This document shows, in pieces, positions 19,113 to 27,962 of a DNA stretch of 64,000 nucleotides. The notes beneath the pieces were generated by a model, which searched no databases, was not told the DNA's origin, and saw only the letters and a list, made by a program, of their open reading frames with translations. This stretch comes from Syntrophomonas palmitatica JCM 14374. GTDB taxonomy: Bacteria > Bacillota > Syntrophomonadia > Syntrophomonadales > Syntrophomonadaceae. Within the stretch, counting starts at the first letter, position 1, and each line of letters opens with the position of its first letter. Made by a program: the position numbers and the translations under genes. Location: positions 1-64,000 of the forward strand of contig NZ_BBCE01000012.1 of NCBI RefSeq assembly GCF_001311885.1, written 5' to 3'.

Positions 19113-20849
19113 TTAAACAACCTTTATGGCGTCCAGATTGCATACCTGAGCACAGAAGCCGCAGTCAACACATACGTTGGGGTTTATATACGCCATCTTT
19201 TCATCTTCAACAAAGTAGATACCCGTGCATCCGATGCGCAGGCATAGTTTGCAGCCTTTACACATCTCGGTGTCGACGTAATAACGCTTTTCGGATTTCC
19301 GTTTATCAATCAAAGCACAGGGACGTTTACTGATAATTACCGAAGGTTCACGCCGGTTAAGCTCTTCATCCAGGACTTTTTCGAACTCAGCCATATTAAG
19401 CGGGTCAACCACTCTGACATTCTTAATCCCGATGGCTTTTACCAGGGCCTCAATGTCCAGTTTGGCAGTCGGCTGCTGGGTTATGGTGTACCCGGTGGCC
19501 GGATGATCCTGGTGGCCGGTCATGGCAGTAGTGTCATTATCCAATATGAGCACGGTTGAAGTACCCTGATTATATACCACATCAATCAATGGGGTTATTC
19601 CGGAGTGAACAAAGGTAGAATCACCGATAACGGCTACTACTTGACTGGCGAATTCAGCTCCCCGGGCTTTTTCCATGCCCAGCGCCGTACCGATGCTGGC
19701 GCCCATGCAAATGCATGCATCCATGCCGTCTAGCGGGCTGAGCGCTCCCAGGGTGTAGCAGCCGATATCACCCATAGCGATAATTTTCTTTTTTTTGAGC
19801 ATATAGAATACGCCGCGGTGGGGGCAGCCTGGACACATAAGGGGAGGCCGGGCAGGTATTTCCCGCTCCAATCCATATCCAACAGGCATAGGTTTGCCTC
19901 CCAGTTTATCCGCGATCATTTCCGGGCTATACTCACCCAGCAGCGTAAATATCTCCTTGCCTTCGGCTTTGATACCCCAGGATTTTACCTGTTCCTCAAT
20001 AACCGGTTCCAGTTCTTCCACGATCACCAGCCTGTCCACATGAGCAGCAAAAGTGCGAATCAATTGTTCAGGCAGTGGATTGGTAAAACCAAGCTTGAGT
20101 ACGGATGCTTCCGGCAGGGCTTCCTTCACATACTGGTAAACCACCCCGCTGGTTATAATGCCCAGGCTGAGATCACCCCATTCAATGCGGTTCAACGGGG
20201 TTTTCTCACTGTATTCTTTTAATTTCTGCATGCGTTTTTCAACTTCTACATGGCGGCCCCGGGCGAAACCTGGCAGCATTACGTATTTGGGCGCATCTTT
20301 CTTATATTCTTTCAATACGGCAGCCTGTGGTTCTCCCTCTTCCACCAATCCCTGAGAATGTGATAAACGGGTGGTTACGCGCAGCATCACCGGGGTGTCA
20401 TACTCTTCACTGATATCAAAAGCCATCCTTGTAAAATCCTTGGCTTCCTGGCTGTCAGCAGGTTCCAGCACGGGCAGTTTGGCAAAACGTCCGTAACCCC
20501 GGTTATCCTGCTCATTCTGAGACGAATGCATACCAGGGTCATCGGCGGAGACCAGAACCAGCCCCCCGTTTACGCCGGTATAAGCAAAGGTATAGAGAGG
20601 GTCTGCCGCTACATTTACTCCGACATGCTTCATGGCAACCAGTGTGCGTGCCCCTCCTATGGAAGCTCCAGCGCCTACTTCCATGGCAACCTTTTCGTTC
20701 GGGGACCATTCAGCGTAAACCCCTGGGAAACGCGCAAAATTACTAACGATTTCCGTACTCGGTGTGCCGGGATAAGCAGCAGCCACACTGACGCCAGCTT
20801 CATAGGCTCCCCGGGCGATAGCTTCATTTCCTATCATCAGTTTTTTCAC
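19113..20849 (-). CDS. iorA: Indolepyruvate ferredoxin oxidoreductase alpha subunit
   Basis: About 578 residues from the GTG at 20849, chosen because GGAGG lies 11 bases upstream; an upstream in-frame ATG at 20876 would place the Shine-Dalgarno inside the gene. The order is pyrimidine-binding domain (AYPGTPSTEI), TPP-binding domain (GDIGCYTLGAL, GDSTFVHSGI, NDTTAMTGHQDHP) and a C-terminal ferredoxin with two 4Fe-4S motifs (CKGCKLCLRIGC and CVDCGFCAQVC). It decarboxylates aryl-pyruvates with IorB and reduces ferredoxin. It has its own promoter and a hairpin-containing leader. Confidence 0.93.
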   Translation of the reverse strand: MKKLMIGNEAIARGAYEAGVSVAAAYPGTPSTEIVSNFARFPGVYAEWSPNEKVAMEVGAGASIGGARTLVAMKHVGVNVAADPLYTFAYTGVNGGLVLVSADDPGMHSSQNEQDNRGYGRFAKLPVLEPADSQEAKDFTRMAFDISEEYDTPVMLRVTTRLSHSQGLVEEGEPQAAVLKEYKKDAPKYVMLPGFARGRHVEVEKRMQKLKEYSEKTPLNRIEWGDLSLGIITSGVVYQYVKEALPEASVLKLGFTNPLPEQLIRTFAAHVDRLVIVEELEPVIEEQVKSWGIKAEGKEIFTLLGEYSPEMIADKLGGKPMPVGYGLEREIPARPPLMCPGCPHRGVFYMLKKKKIIAMGDIGCYTLGALSPLDGMDACICMGASIGTALGMEKARGAEFASQVVAVIGDSTFVHSGITPLIDVVYNQGTSTVLILDNDTTAMTGHQDHPATGYTITQQPTAKLDIEALVKAIGIKNVRVVDPLNMAEFEKVLDEELNRREPSVIISKRPCALIDKRKSEKRYYVDTEMCKGCKLCLRIGCTGIYFVEDEKMAYINPNVCVDCGFCAQVCNLDAIKVV

Positions 20850-20883
20850 AAAAATCCTTTCCTCCTTCACCCGCATTTGCCAA

Positions 20884-20916
20884 CAAAAAACCTCTCATCC
20901 GAAAAAGGAAGCGAGG
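20884..20916 (-). terminator. Leader terminator / candidate attenuator before iorA
   Basis: On the minus strand CCTCGCTTCC, a TTTTTC loop, GGATGAGAGG and then TTTTTT form an imperfect stem with T tract. It lies between the iorA promoter (20963-20991) and the start, so it either attenuates iorA or ends read-through from yyaC. Confidence 0.5.
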
Positions 20917-20962
20917 CTTGACATTTCAAGCTAACTTACACGGTATAGACTTTTTCAGCCTG

Positions 20963-20991
20963 ATAATAGCATAAGCCAGCCACATAGTAAA
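20963..20991 (-). promoter_or_regulatory. Sigma-A promoter for iorA
   Basis: TTTACT (20991-20986), a 17-bp spacer, then TATTAT (20968-20963). Transcription would begin about 105 bases before the iorA start. Confidence 0.55.
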
Positions 20992-21023
20992 CGATAAACG
21001 CTGACAAATACATGCAACGCAGA

Positions 21024-21599
21024 TTAAGGCTCGCGATAATCCAATATTTTCGGATTATCGGCATCAAAAACACCTCTTTGCCGATACCAGGATACTATAA
21101 CTGAACTTAACAGACAGGCCAGGTAATAAACCGGTTCGATGCTGCCATATTGCTGCGTGATTTTGCGTTTATCACGGGTGGTTCCCACCACAGCGGTTAT
21201 GGATAGACGCCCGGCAGACGGCAGCTGCCGGGCTACAGCCAAACCCGGATGTAATGGTCCTTCCCGCAGTTTTATCATACCCATCTCTTCAATCCTACCC
21301 AGTGACGCATCTATGGCTATTTCATATCCACCCGGATATTCTCTCCTTATTTCAAACAGGCGCTGGTTAAGATTGCGGGCATGTAAAGGATGTCTCAAGC
21401 TGCCAAATATACGCGCCTCGGGAACCTGTTCCAATATCATGCTGCCGGTTAAAGGGCCAAAACAATCCAGAATATGCCGGTCGGAACCGATACATAAAAA
21501 AACCGGTTCTATATGAGCTTCAGAAATCACCTTGGTCAAAACCTGCAGCAAGGCAGTTTCAGCATCTGGTTCATTATAGTGTTTTGCTATTAACTGCAT
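21024..21599 (-). CDS. yyaC: Spore protein YyaC family (GPR-like fold)
   Basis: About 191 residues from ATG 21599 (MQLIAKHYNEP), with GGTGAT just upstream; the reading frame extends 13 codons further without a ribosome site. Family features are GSDRHILDCFGPLTGSMI, RHPLHARNLNQ, IAIDASLGR and EGPLHPGLAVARQLP, the conserved acids and glycines shared with germination protease and hydrogenase maturation proteases. YyaC is a forespore protein of unknown activity in Bacillus. It supports an endospore-forming host. Confidence 0.85.
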   Translation of the reverse strand: MQLIAKHYNEPDAETALLQVLTKVISEAHIEPVFLCIGSDRHILDCFGPLTGSMILEQVPEARIFGSLRHPLHARNLNQRLFEIRREYPGGYEIAIDASLGRIEEMGMIKLREGPLHPGLAVARQLPSAGRLSITAVVGTTRDKRKITQQYGSIEPVYYLACLLSSVIVSWYRQRGVFDADNPKILDYREP

Positions 21600-21699
21600 A
21601 ACATCACCAATGAATACAATAACCCTATATATAAACAAACCGAGCTGACATTGGACCTCTCCGGTCTGATGTCAACTCGCCTTTAACCATCGGTTAATT

Positions 21700-22539
21700 C
21701 TATTCATTTCCCCGTAAGATAGCTTCTATGTATGAAGGCAAGCAAAATGCCCCCCGGTGAACATTATCATTATAATATTTTAATCCATATTGTTTTTCCG
21801 CTTCAGCGCATATCTCAGTGGGATCATGTTTTTTACTGCCCACGGTAAAAGACCAGGGACCGCTTACGTAAGTGGGGATGTCGGCCAGGTAAACCTTGAC
21901 CAACGGAAAAACCGACTTGAGATTGTTATAGGTGTTTTTAAATGCTTCTGTATAATACAAGGGCGATTCAGATTGAACAACTACCATACCGTCATCATGT
22001 AAAATTGCGTCCAGATTGTTGTAAAAAGCAGTGCCGAACAGCTCTACCGCAGGACCGACCGGGTCTGATGAATCAACTATAACGACATCATATTTTTCAG
22101 CTGTATTTTTAACGAACTCTATCCCATCCGCAAAATAGAGCTTTAACCTGGAATCTGCAAAAGCGGAGGCGATGGAAGGCAGGTATTGACGACAGTTTGC
22201 CACTACCCTTTCATCTATTTCCACCATATCAACAGATTTAAGTCTCTGGTGGCGGCAGAGTTCTCTCAAAGTACCTCCATCTCCTCCGCCGATTATAAGT
22301 ACTTTTGCCGGGTTAGGGTGGGAATTCATAACCACATGCACGATCATTTCATGATAAATAAATTCGTCTTTTTCCGTAACCTGAAATGCCCCGTCCAACA
22401 CAAGCACCTTTCCCCATTCTTCGGTCTCCAGTATAACCAACTCCTGGTAGGGGGTCGTTTCATGGTGCAATACCTTTTTAACTCTCCACTTTACCTGGTA
22501 GTTTTCACTGTTTTGTTCATTGAACCATAACTCATGCAA
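21700..22539 (-). CDS. speE: Spermidine synthase
   Basis: A 279-residue aminopropyltransferase. It starts at TTG 22539 (GGAGGG nine bases upstream) with MHELWFNEQ. The N-terminal beta domain is followed by the Rossmann fold with the AdoMet-type signature IIGGGDGGTLREL, then VEIDERVV and IVDSSDPVGPA, which holds the catalytic Asp. It transfers aminopropyl from decarboxylated AdoMet to putrescine. No speD or speB is in this window. It lies 30 bp from the small gene upstream and probably shares its transcript. Confidence 0.93.
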   Translation of the reverse strand: MHELWFNEQNSENYQVKWRVKKVLHHETTPYQELVILETEEWGKVLVLDGAFQVTEKDEFIYHEMIVHVVMNSHPNPAKVLIIGGGDGGTLRELCRHQRLKSVDMVEIDERVVANCRQYLPSIASAFADSRLKLYFADGIEFVKNTAEKYDVVIVDSSDPVGPAVELFGTAFYNNLDAILHDDGMVVVQSESPLYYTEAFKNTYNNLKSVFPLVKVYLADIPTYVSGPWSFTVGSKKHDPTEICAEAEKQYGLKYYNDNVHRGAFCLPSYIEAILRGNE

Positions 22540-22568
22540 CTGCTATTTCCCTCCCCCGGGATTGCTTA

Positions 22569-22874
22569 TTATTCCATCGTTGCCAGCAATTCCTGCAAAA
22601 GTTCCAAATCGTCTTGCATAGTCTGAGGATTGCTGAATTCCAAATTCAACACGGTAGCTTTAATAATTTCGTTCATTTCAGAACCAGCTTGGTTTGCTGT
22701 CCATTTATGAAGAAGCTGTATTAACTGAGGGTAGTTCTCCTTTATCATGACCTGATCCAGCAAACTTAGCAGAAATAACATCTCATCCTCAGTGATTCTG
22801 CCCCTTAAGCCCAAATCAGCCACCAGGCTGGCAGTTTCATCATAAAGCCTTTTTTTATCCTCGCTGCCCGCCAA
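22569..22874 (-). CDS. Hypothetical small helical protein
   Basis: A 101-residue protein with a TTG start two bases after the stop of the DnaB-like helicase gene. It is acidic and almost wholly alpha-helical by composition, with leucine-rich stretches (MLFLLSLLDQVM, QLIQLLHKW, LELLQELLATME). No family is recognised. Its placement suggests co-expression with the helicase and perhaps a partner role (inference). Confidence 0.6.
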   Translation of the reverse strand: MAGSEDKKRLYDETASLVADLGLRGRITEDEMLFLLSLLDQVMIKENYPQLIQLLHKWTANQAGSEMNEIIKATVLNLEFSNPQTMQDDLELLQELLATME

Positions 22875-22876
22875 TG

Positions 22877-24241
22877 TTATTCTACCCTTTCAGCATCTTT
22901 CATGCTTTGTCTCTGCAGGTCAAAGACGATCGGTATTCTTACCCCGCTGATGCCATCGCGGTTTTTCTCGATCATAAGATAATAATTGGCATTACGGTAT
23001 TTCTTCAATTCCGGATCTTCTTCATGATCTTCACGTGGTATAGGAGTCATTTTCAACATCAAATCACATTCATTTTTCATGCGCCGCGCCCCCTGCAATG
23101 TCCCATCCGCATTTAACTGCACCAATACCATCACCGCTATTTGCAGGTTTTGCGCCAGCATTTTCTGGGTCTTCACTATATTCTCCAGCATCTGCCATTC
23201 AGGAAGACGAGGGTCTATCTTCTCCATACGACCCACATAGTCTATGATCATCATTTCGATGTTTTTCTGCACCTTGAATTTTCTGGCTATAGAAACCGTC
23301 TTTTCCGGAGTCAGGTTGGGACAGGGATAGGAATAAAAACCGCTGTCACTTAAACGTGAATAGGCATTAAGGATTAAAGATAGTTCGCTTTCATTAATTT
23401 CACCTTTACGAATCCTTTCATGTTCGATGGATGATAATATGGAACCCCAGCGCAAAGCTATCTGCTGGCGGCTCATTTCGGTATTAAGATATAGTATGTT
23501 TTTATTGCTTTCCACGGCCACTGCCCGAGCGGTGTGTAAGGCAAAAGCGGTCTTGCCATGACCAGTCTGCGCGCCTAAAATAATCAGGTCGCCAGGTTTA
23601 TAACCCAAAGTAATATGGTCCAGTGTATTAAAACCGGTAGTCAGTCCGTCCAGAGGCAATACGCCTTTATGTAATTCTTTGATTTCTTTATAACGCAGAA
23701 ACCGGCGTTCCACCTCATCATAACCTAACGCCGCCATTTCCGCCGGGGTGTCTACATGGTCATCGATTTCCAAAGCAGTGAGGTTGGTCAACTGTTCTTC
23801 CGCCTGCATCAATACCTGTTCCACATCGGGGTCTTTTTGTTCCATAAGGTTTTGGTAGCTGGTGCGTAAAAAATCCTCAAAACGGCGCAGCCGCGATTTA
23901 CCCTTAACCCTTCCTATCCAATACTTTATATTCTCATCATCAATATAGTGTTCGGCTATGTACTTAAGTTCCTCTATATCTGCAGGACTATTCAATAAAC
24001 CCAGGCTGCGGCCCTCTTTTAATAATTCCACATAAGTGGGACGTACTTCTCTTTCATAAAGATTGCATAGTAAAGTAAAGAGTACGCCATAGCGGGGAGA
24101 ATAGAAATCGCTTACAGTAAGTTGATCATAAGCTTCTATGCAGGCATCTTCAGAATGCAGCATGGAAGATAAGACCCGGCGCTCGCTCTCCAGGTCTTGC
24201 AGTAATTCCTCCGCTGCCTTATCGCGGACTCGCATATTCAC
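22877..24241 (-). CDS. DnaB-like replicative DNA helicase
   Basis: About 454 residues. An N-terminal DnaB domain (ESERRVLSSMLHSEDACIEA, VSDFYSPRYGVLF) is followed by a RecA-type motor with Walker A GAQTGHGKT near residue 225, NILYLNTEMSRQQIALR, and MMIIDYVGRM as Walker B. The GTG at 24241 is preferred because GGAGGG lies six bases before it; ATG 24247 is too close. The middle part (MILAQNLQIAVMVLVQLNADG, RDGISGVRIP) matches DnaB but is divergent, so this may be a second helicase rather than the main dnaB. The DnaD-like gene lies just upstream in the same orientation. Confidence 0.8.
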   Translation of the reverse strand: MNMRVRDKAAEELLQDLESERRVLSSMLHSEDACIEAYDQLTVSDFYSPRYGVLFTLLCNLYEREVRPTYVELLKEGRSLGLLNSPADIEELKYIAEHYIDDENIKYWIGRVKGKSRLRRFEDFLRTSYQNLMEQKDPDVEQVLMQAEEQLTNLTALEIDDHVDTPAEMAALGYDEVERRFLRYKEIKELHKGVLPLDGLTTGFNTLDHITLGYKPGDLIILGAQTGHGKTAFALHTARAVAVESNKNILYLNTEMSRQQIALRWGSILSSIEHERIRKGEINESELSLILNAYSRLSDSGFYSYPCPNLTPEKTVSIARKFKVQKNIEMMIIDYVGRMEKIDPRLPEWQMLENIVKTQKMLAQNLQIAVMVLVQLNADGTLQGARRMKNECDLMLKMTPIPREDHEEDPELKKYRNANYYLMIEKNRDGISGVRIPIVFDLQRQSMKDAERVE

Positions 24242-24289
24242 CTGCATCCCTCCCTACAATAAAACGGGGAAGTTTATTCCCCGTTTATA

Positions 24290-25459
24290 TTATACCTTAG
24301 TTTTTATTTCTTCCAAGCCAAGAGGTGGTATGTAGGTCTCATATTCCGCACTGGCAGGCTTATTTGCTGTTTTTTTACTCAAACCGCTGGACCCATCGCG
24401 TCTGCTGCGGTTTTTCATTTCCCGCAGCTCTCTTTCCACATCGTCCAAGGAACGGATTTCCCGGCTCATCCAATCATGCAGGACACTATCTATGTATTCT
24501 AGCCCCCCGTTTTTAGTGCGCTGGCACATCAATTCACCAGCCTTCATAATCATGGCATGGGTGAACCCCCAATCGTAACGCCATTTATGATACATCTTGC
24601 GGCGGGCATCGGCATTCATATCGATGCCAGTAAATGTTCCAAACTGGATAATATCGGGGTCAAATCGCTTGGTGCGCAATGTGAGGTTCTTTTCCGCATC
24701 AACATATTTCTTAAAATAAATCTCCAAACCTTCTACAGTATTAATAGAATAATTTTTAATATCCTGGGCTATTTCTGTAATATGACGGGGATTAAATATA
24801 TTGCGTTCAAAACACAGTTCCAGCATGCAGAGTAAAAACTCAGGTGTATATCCCATTTCCTCCAGCCATTTTTTAAGCTCCGAAGCCATTTTGACACTTA
24901 AGAGATTGCCGGTCTTTTTAGAAATGAAATCGGCTACTTTTTTATAATTACCGTTTGCATGGTAGGCCAGATCATTTACTACCCTTTCACGTTTTTCTTC
25001 TTCCAATTGCAGTTCGAGCTGAACAATGCGCTCCCGGTATTCATTCAGCAAACCCTGAGAATTATCCCCTGCTTCACTATGTTTATCAGCCCTGGCGAAA
25101 TAGGGATGGTCACGGGTCACTAAAAGAGCCAGCTTGTCCATTAAAGGTTCAATGCAAATGCGCTTATCATTAAAGCTGCGGCCTTCATCCTTTAAAACAA
25201 CAACCTCCAGTCGTTTAAGCCGATTAAGACGGCTGGCCAGTTTTTGTTTGGTTAGGAAAGGACAAACCTGCAGGACTTGGCCGACCGTAATACCTGATTG
25301 AATCAGAGGGCGGGTAGTTTCGAGGGTATAAAAAAGAGATGCCAGGAGGCCTATATCTTCTATGTCGAGATCGATTTCTTTGGCATAATGAAAAATAATA
25401 CCCGGAACTGCGGCAAAACTCCAGCGGTAGAATTCGAGTATAACGTTTTCCTGTTGCAT
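24290..25459 (-). CDS. DnaD/DnaB_2-domain primosomal protein
   Basis: About 389 residues from ATG 25459, with GGAGG ten bases upstream; the frame continues 34 codons upstream without support. The N-terminal ~110 residues look like a winged helix (VGQVLQVCPFLTKQKLASRLNRLKRL). A coiled coil follows (ERIVQLELQLEEEKRERV), then the DnaB_2 region ending YDWGFTHAMIMKAGEL and YIDSVLHDW, the YxxxIxxxW-type motif of DnaD proteins that binds ssDNA. Together with the adjacent DnaB-like helicase it forms a replication-initiation or restart pair, by analogy with Bacillus DnaD-DnaB-DnaC. Confidence 0.75.
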   Translation of the reverse strand: MQQENVILEFYRWSFAAVPGIIFHYAKEIDLDIEDIGLLASLFYTLETTRPLIQSGITVGQVLQVCPFLTKQKLASRLNRLKRLEVVVLKDEGRSFNDKRICIEPLMDKLALLVTRDHPYFARADKHSEAGDNSQGLLNEYRERIVQLELQLEEEKRERVVNDLAYHANGNYKKVADFISKKTGNLLSVKMASELKKWLEEMGYTPEFLLCMLELCFERNIFNPRHITEIAQDIKNYSINTVEGLEIYFKKYVDAEKNLTLRTKRFDPDIIQFGTFTGIDMNADARRKMYHKWRYDWGFTHAMIMKAGELMCQRTKNGGLEYIDSVLHDWMSREIRSLDDVERELREMKNRSRRDGSSGLSKKTANKPASAEYETYIPPLGLEEIKTKV

Positions 25460-25673
25460 AAACAATTTGCCTCCAGCTAAGTGAGTAAATGAATTATAGC
25501 ACTTGGTTTTAACTGCTAACAAGGAATGAAAATTTTTAATGCGGGCAAGAAAAACAAGCATGACATCAAAAACATTAAGACAAAGTCTTATATGGCTATG
25601 AGACAGCCAGGGATGCCCAAAATGAAACTTGACTGGTGCAAAGTTCCACTGCAGTAGGATTTAAAGAAAATAA

Positions 25674-25702
25674 AAAGCCGGGCACAAAATCCCGGCAATT
25701 TA
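25674..25702 (-). terminator. Terminator after the beta-CASP nuclease gene
   Basis: Minus-strand GCCGGGATTTTGTGCCCGGC followed by TTTTTATTTT, directly past the stop at 25715. The remaining 25,460-25,673 shows no gene. Confidence 0.85.
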
Positions 25703-25714
25703 TATTGCTTTTCC

Positions 25715-27289
25715 CTAAATTATAGACGCAATCTTTTCCATATCCTGTATGATGCGTTCATACTGGCCCTGGGACCAATTCTGGTTGAATATATCATGTA
25801 ATCTGGCGCTGACCTCCAGGTACTTACGTTCAGCTTCCATGGCCTGATTAACGGAAACGCTGCTGGGCAATACCCTGGTAATAACTTCTTGAGCCGGTGT
25901 CAATTCTACTTCTTCCAGCCAATCAGGAATGAATACAGAATATTTCTTATCCTTTTCCAAATATTCAGCCAGAGATGTCTGTGCCTCCGGTTCGCCGTGA
26001 ACTATAAAAACCCGCCGTGGGGGCTCCACAAAATGATCCAGCCATTTAATAAGCCCGTTGCGGTCAGCATGGGCGGAATAAGCATCAATCAGCTTAATAT
26101 CCGCTTTAATAGCGATTTTCTCTCCATGTATTGTAACCACTTTTTCCCCGTCGAGTATCCGCCGCCCCAGAGTTCCAGCAGCTTGATAACCCACGAATAA
26201 CACGGTTGACTCCGGCCTCCACAGATTGTGTTTCAAGTGATGTTTAATACGTCCGGCTTCACACATACCGCTGGCGGAAATGATAATAGCATTACCGGTT
26301 TTATTATTCAGCTTGATTGAATCTTCTTTAGTTCGAGAATATTTAATGTTCAGCCCATCCAGAAAATTTGGATGCCCATCCATCAGAGCGCGGGTTTCAT
26401 CATCAAAACACTCATAATTCTTCATAAATATTTCGGTAGCTGAGATAGCCAGGGGGCTGTCTATATATATCTCGATATCGGGATCAAGTTTGCCTGTCCG
26501 TGACAGGTTAACCAGATCATAAAGCAGATCCTGGGTTCTTTCTACGGCAAATGCCGGGATAATGAGGTTGCCGCCCTTTTTCATGGTATCCTCTATAACC
26601 TTTTGCAGTTCGTCAGAACGAGAAAGAGAAGGCCCATGCAAACGGTTGCCATAGGTAGATTCCATGACCAGATAGTCGCAATTCTCAATAATGGACGGGT
26701 CTTTAACTATAGGTTGGTTGAGGTTACCCATGTCACCCGTAAATACAATCTTGATTTTCTGTTCGCCTTCAGTTATCCACAATTCAGCCATGGCTGAGCC
26801 CAGTATATGCCCGGCATCGCGCAAGCGTATTTTGATACTGGCGCTGAGATCAATAATTTCATCCATATTCAGTGAACGAAACTGAGACATACACTCCATG
26901 GCATCTTGAACATTATAGATTGGTTCGATAGGCGGCTGGCCTGAACGGGCTAATTTGCGGTTTTTCCTCTCCACTTCCATTTCCTGAATGTGGGCAGAAT
27001 CCGGCAGTAAGATAGCACATAGTTCTTCAGTGGCATGAGTACAATAAATGGTGCCTTTGAATCCTTGCTTGCATAGCTTGGGGATCAAACCGGTGTGGTC
27101 AATATGTGCATGGGTGATTATTAAAAAGTCAATGCTGGCAGGGTTTACCGGAAAATCTTGATAATTTCGTTCCTGCAGTTCTTTCGGCCCTTGAAACAGC
27201 CCGCAATCAACAGCAAACCGGGTCTGACCTGTTTCCAATACATAGAATGACCCGGTTACGGTTTTAGCCGCACCTAAAAATCTGAGTTT
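25715..27289 (-). CDS. Metallo-beta-lactamase / beta-CASP RNA nuclease
   Basis: About 524 residues from ATG 27289 (MKLRFLGAAKTVTGS), preferred over the frame opening at 27325. It has the metal-binding motif THAHIDHTG, a conserved FTGDMG, the beta-CASP region with MESTYGNRLH, SASGMCEAGRIKHHL, and a C-terminal RNA-specificity (RMMBL) part with DAYSAHAD and VFIVHGE. The architecture matches the CPSF-like single-protein family in bacteria (YsgA/TTHA0252-like), which cut RNA in the cytoplasm. It is not RNase J, whose motifs and length differ. Confidence 0.87.
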   Translation of the reverse strand, partial: KLRFLGAAKTVTGSFYVLETGQTRFAVDCGLFQGPKELQERNYQDFPVNPASIDFLIITHAHIDHTGLIPKLCKQGFKGTIYCTHATEELCAILLPDSAHIQEMEVERKNRKLARSGQPPIEPIYNVQDAMECMSQFRSLNMDEIIDLSASIKIRLRDAGHILGSAMAELWITEGEQKIKIVFTGDMGNLNQPIVKDPSIIENCDYLVMESTYGNRLHGPSLSRSDELQKVIEDTMKKGGNLIIPAFAVERTQDLLYDLVNLSRTGKLDPDIEIYIDSPLAISATEIFMKNYECFDDETRALMDGHPNFLDGLNIKYSRTKEDSIKLNNKTGNAIIISASGMCEAGRIKHHLKHNLWRPESTVLFVGYQAAGTLGRRILDGEKVVTIHGEKIAIKADIKLIDAYSAHADRNGLIKWLDHFVEPPRRVFIVHGEPEAQTSLAEYLEKDKKYSVFIPDWLEEVELTPAQEVITRVLPSSVSVNQAMEAERKYLEVSARLHDIFNQNWSQGQYERIIQDMEKIASII

Positions 27290-27342
27290 CATCAGTTTTT
27301 CACCACTTTCTTGCAGCAGATGCATTACTTATAATGTTGTAA

Positions 27343-27819
27343 TTATACCGCAACGATATTGCGTGCGTCTTTTCTTTGGGATAATTTATGAAATTCTTGA
27401 TAGAAATTCACAATCTCATACCTTAACATATCCAAATTGGCTGCCTGCAGCGCTCTCTCAAGATTTGCAAAGCTGTGCCGGGCAAATCCTGTAACCACTT
27501 CGTTGCTGTCCAGTTCATCCACATACTGGCAGTATTTAGTATGCACCTGTTCAAAAAGCCCATAATACAGCTCTTTAATTTGCATGATGCGGCGATCTAC
27601 CTGTTCCCGGTCGATTTCTTCCCTTTCCACCAGGTGCAAAAGACTATGCATCATATTATGCAGGAGTTTATTATGGAAAACCGCAATCATGGCATCCCTT
27701 TTATACTGTTTGCACAGAAGATAACGCAGGTAATCGTTTAACTCTTTTCGGACATTGGGCATCAAAACTTGATAAGCGTTTAACAATTCAATTTCTTGAA
27801 TGCCGATTTCTCCTGTCAA
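27343..27819 (-). CDS. Hypothetical helical protein
   Basis: A 158-residue protein from TTG 27819 with AAGGAGGG seven bases upstream. It is predominantly alpha-helical with many His and Met residues (HNKLLHNMMHSLLHLVEREE). No family is recognised and no membrane segment is seen. It lies in the same orientation as the beta-CASP gene, with a short gap. Confidence 0.7.
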   Translation of the reverse strand: MTGEIGIQEIELLNAYQVLMPNVRKELNDYLRYLLCKQYKRDAMIAVFHNKLLHNMMHSLLHLVEREEIDREQVDRRIMQIKELYYGLFEQVHTKYCQYVDELDSNEVVTGFARHSFANLERALQAANLDMLRYEIVNFYQEFHKLSQRKDARNIVAV

Positions 27820-27962
27820 AGCAAAACCCTCCTTATAAAACTCTTACAGGAGGGTTTCAACCTGAACCCGCTGGAATCCTTTAAAAATATCTCGTATTAT
27901 TCAGGGTTATTTCAAACTCATTCGATATTATTCCGCAAAGGGTTGTGAATAATTATGGTGTT

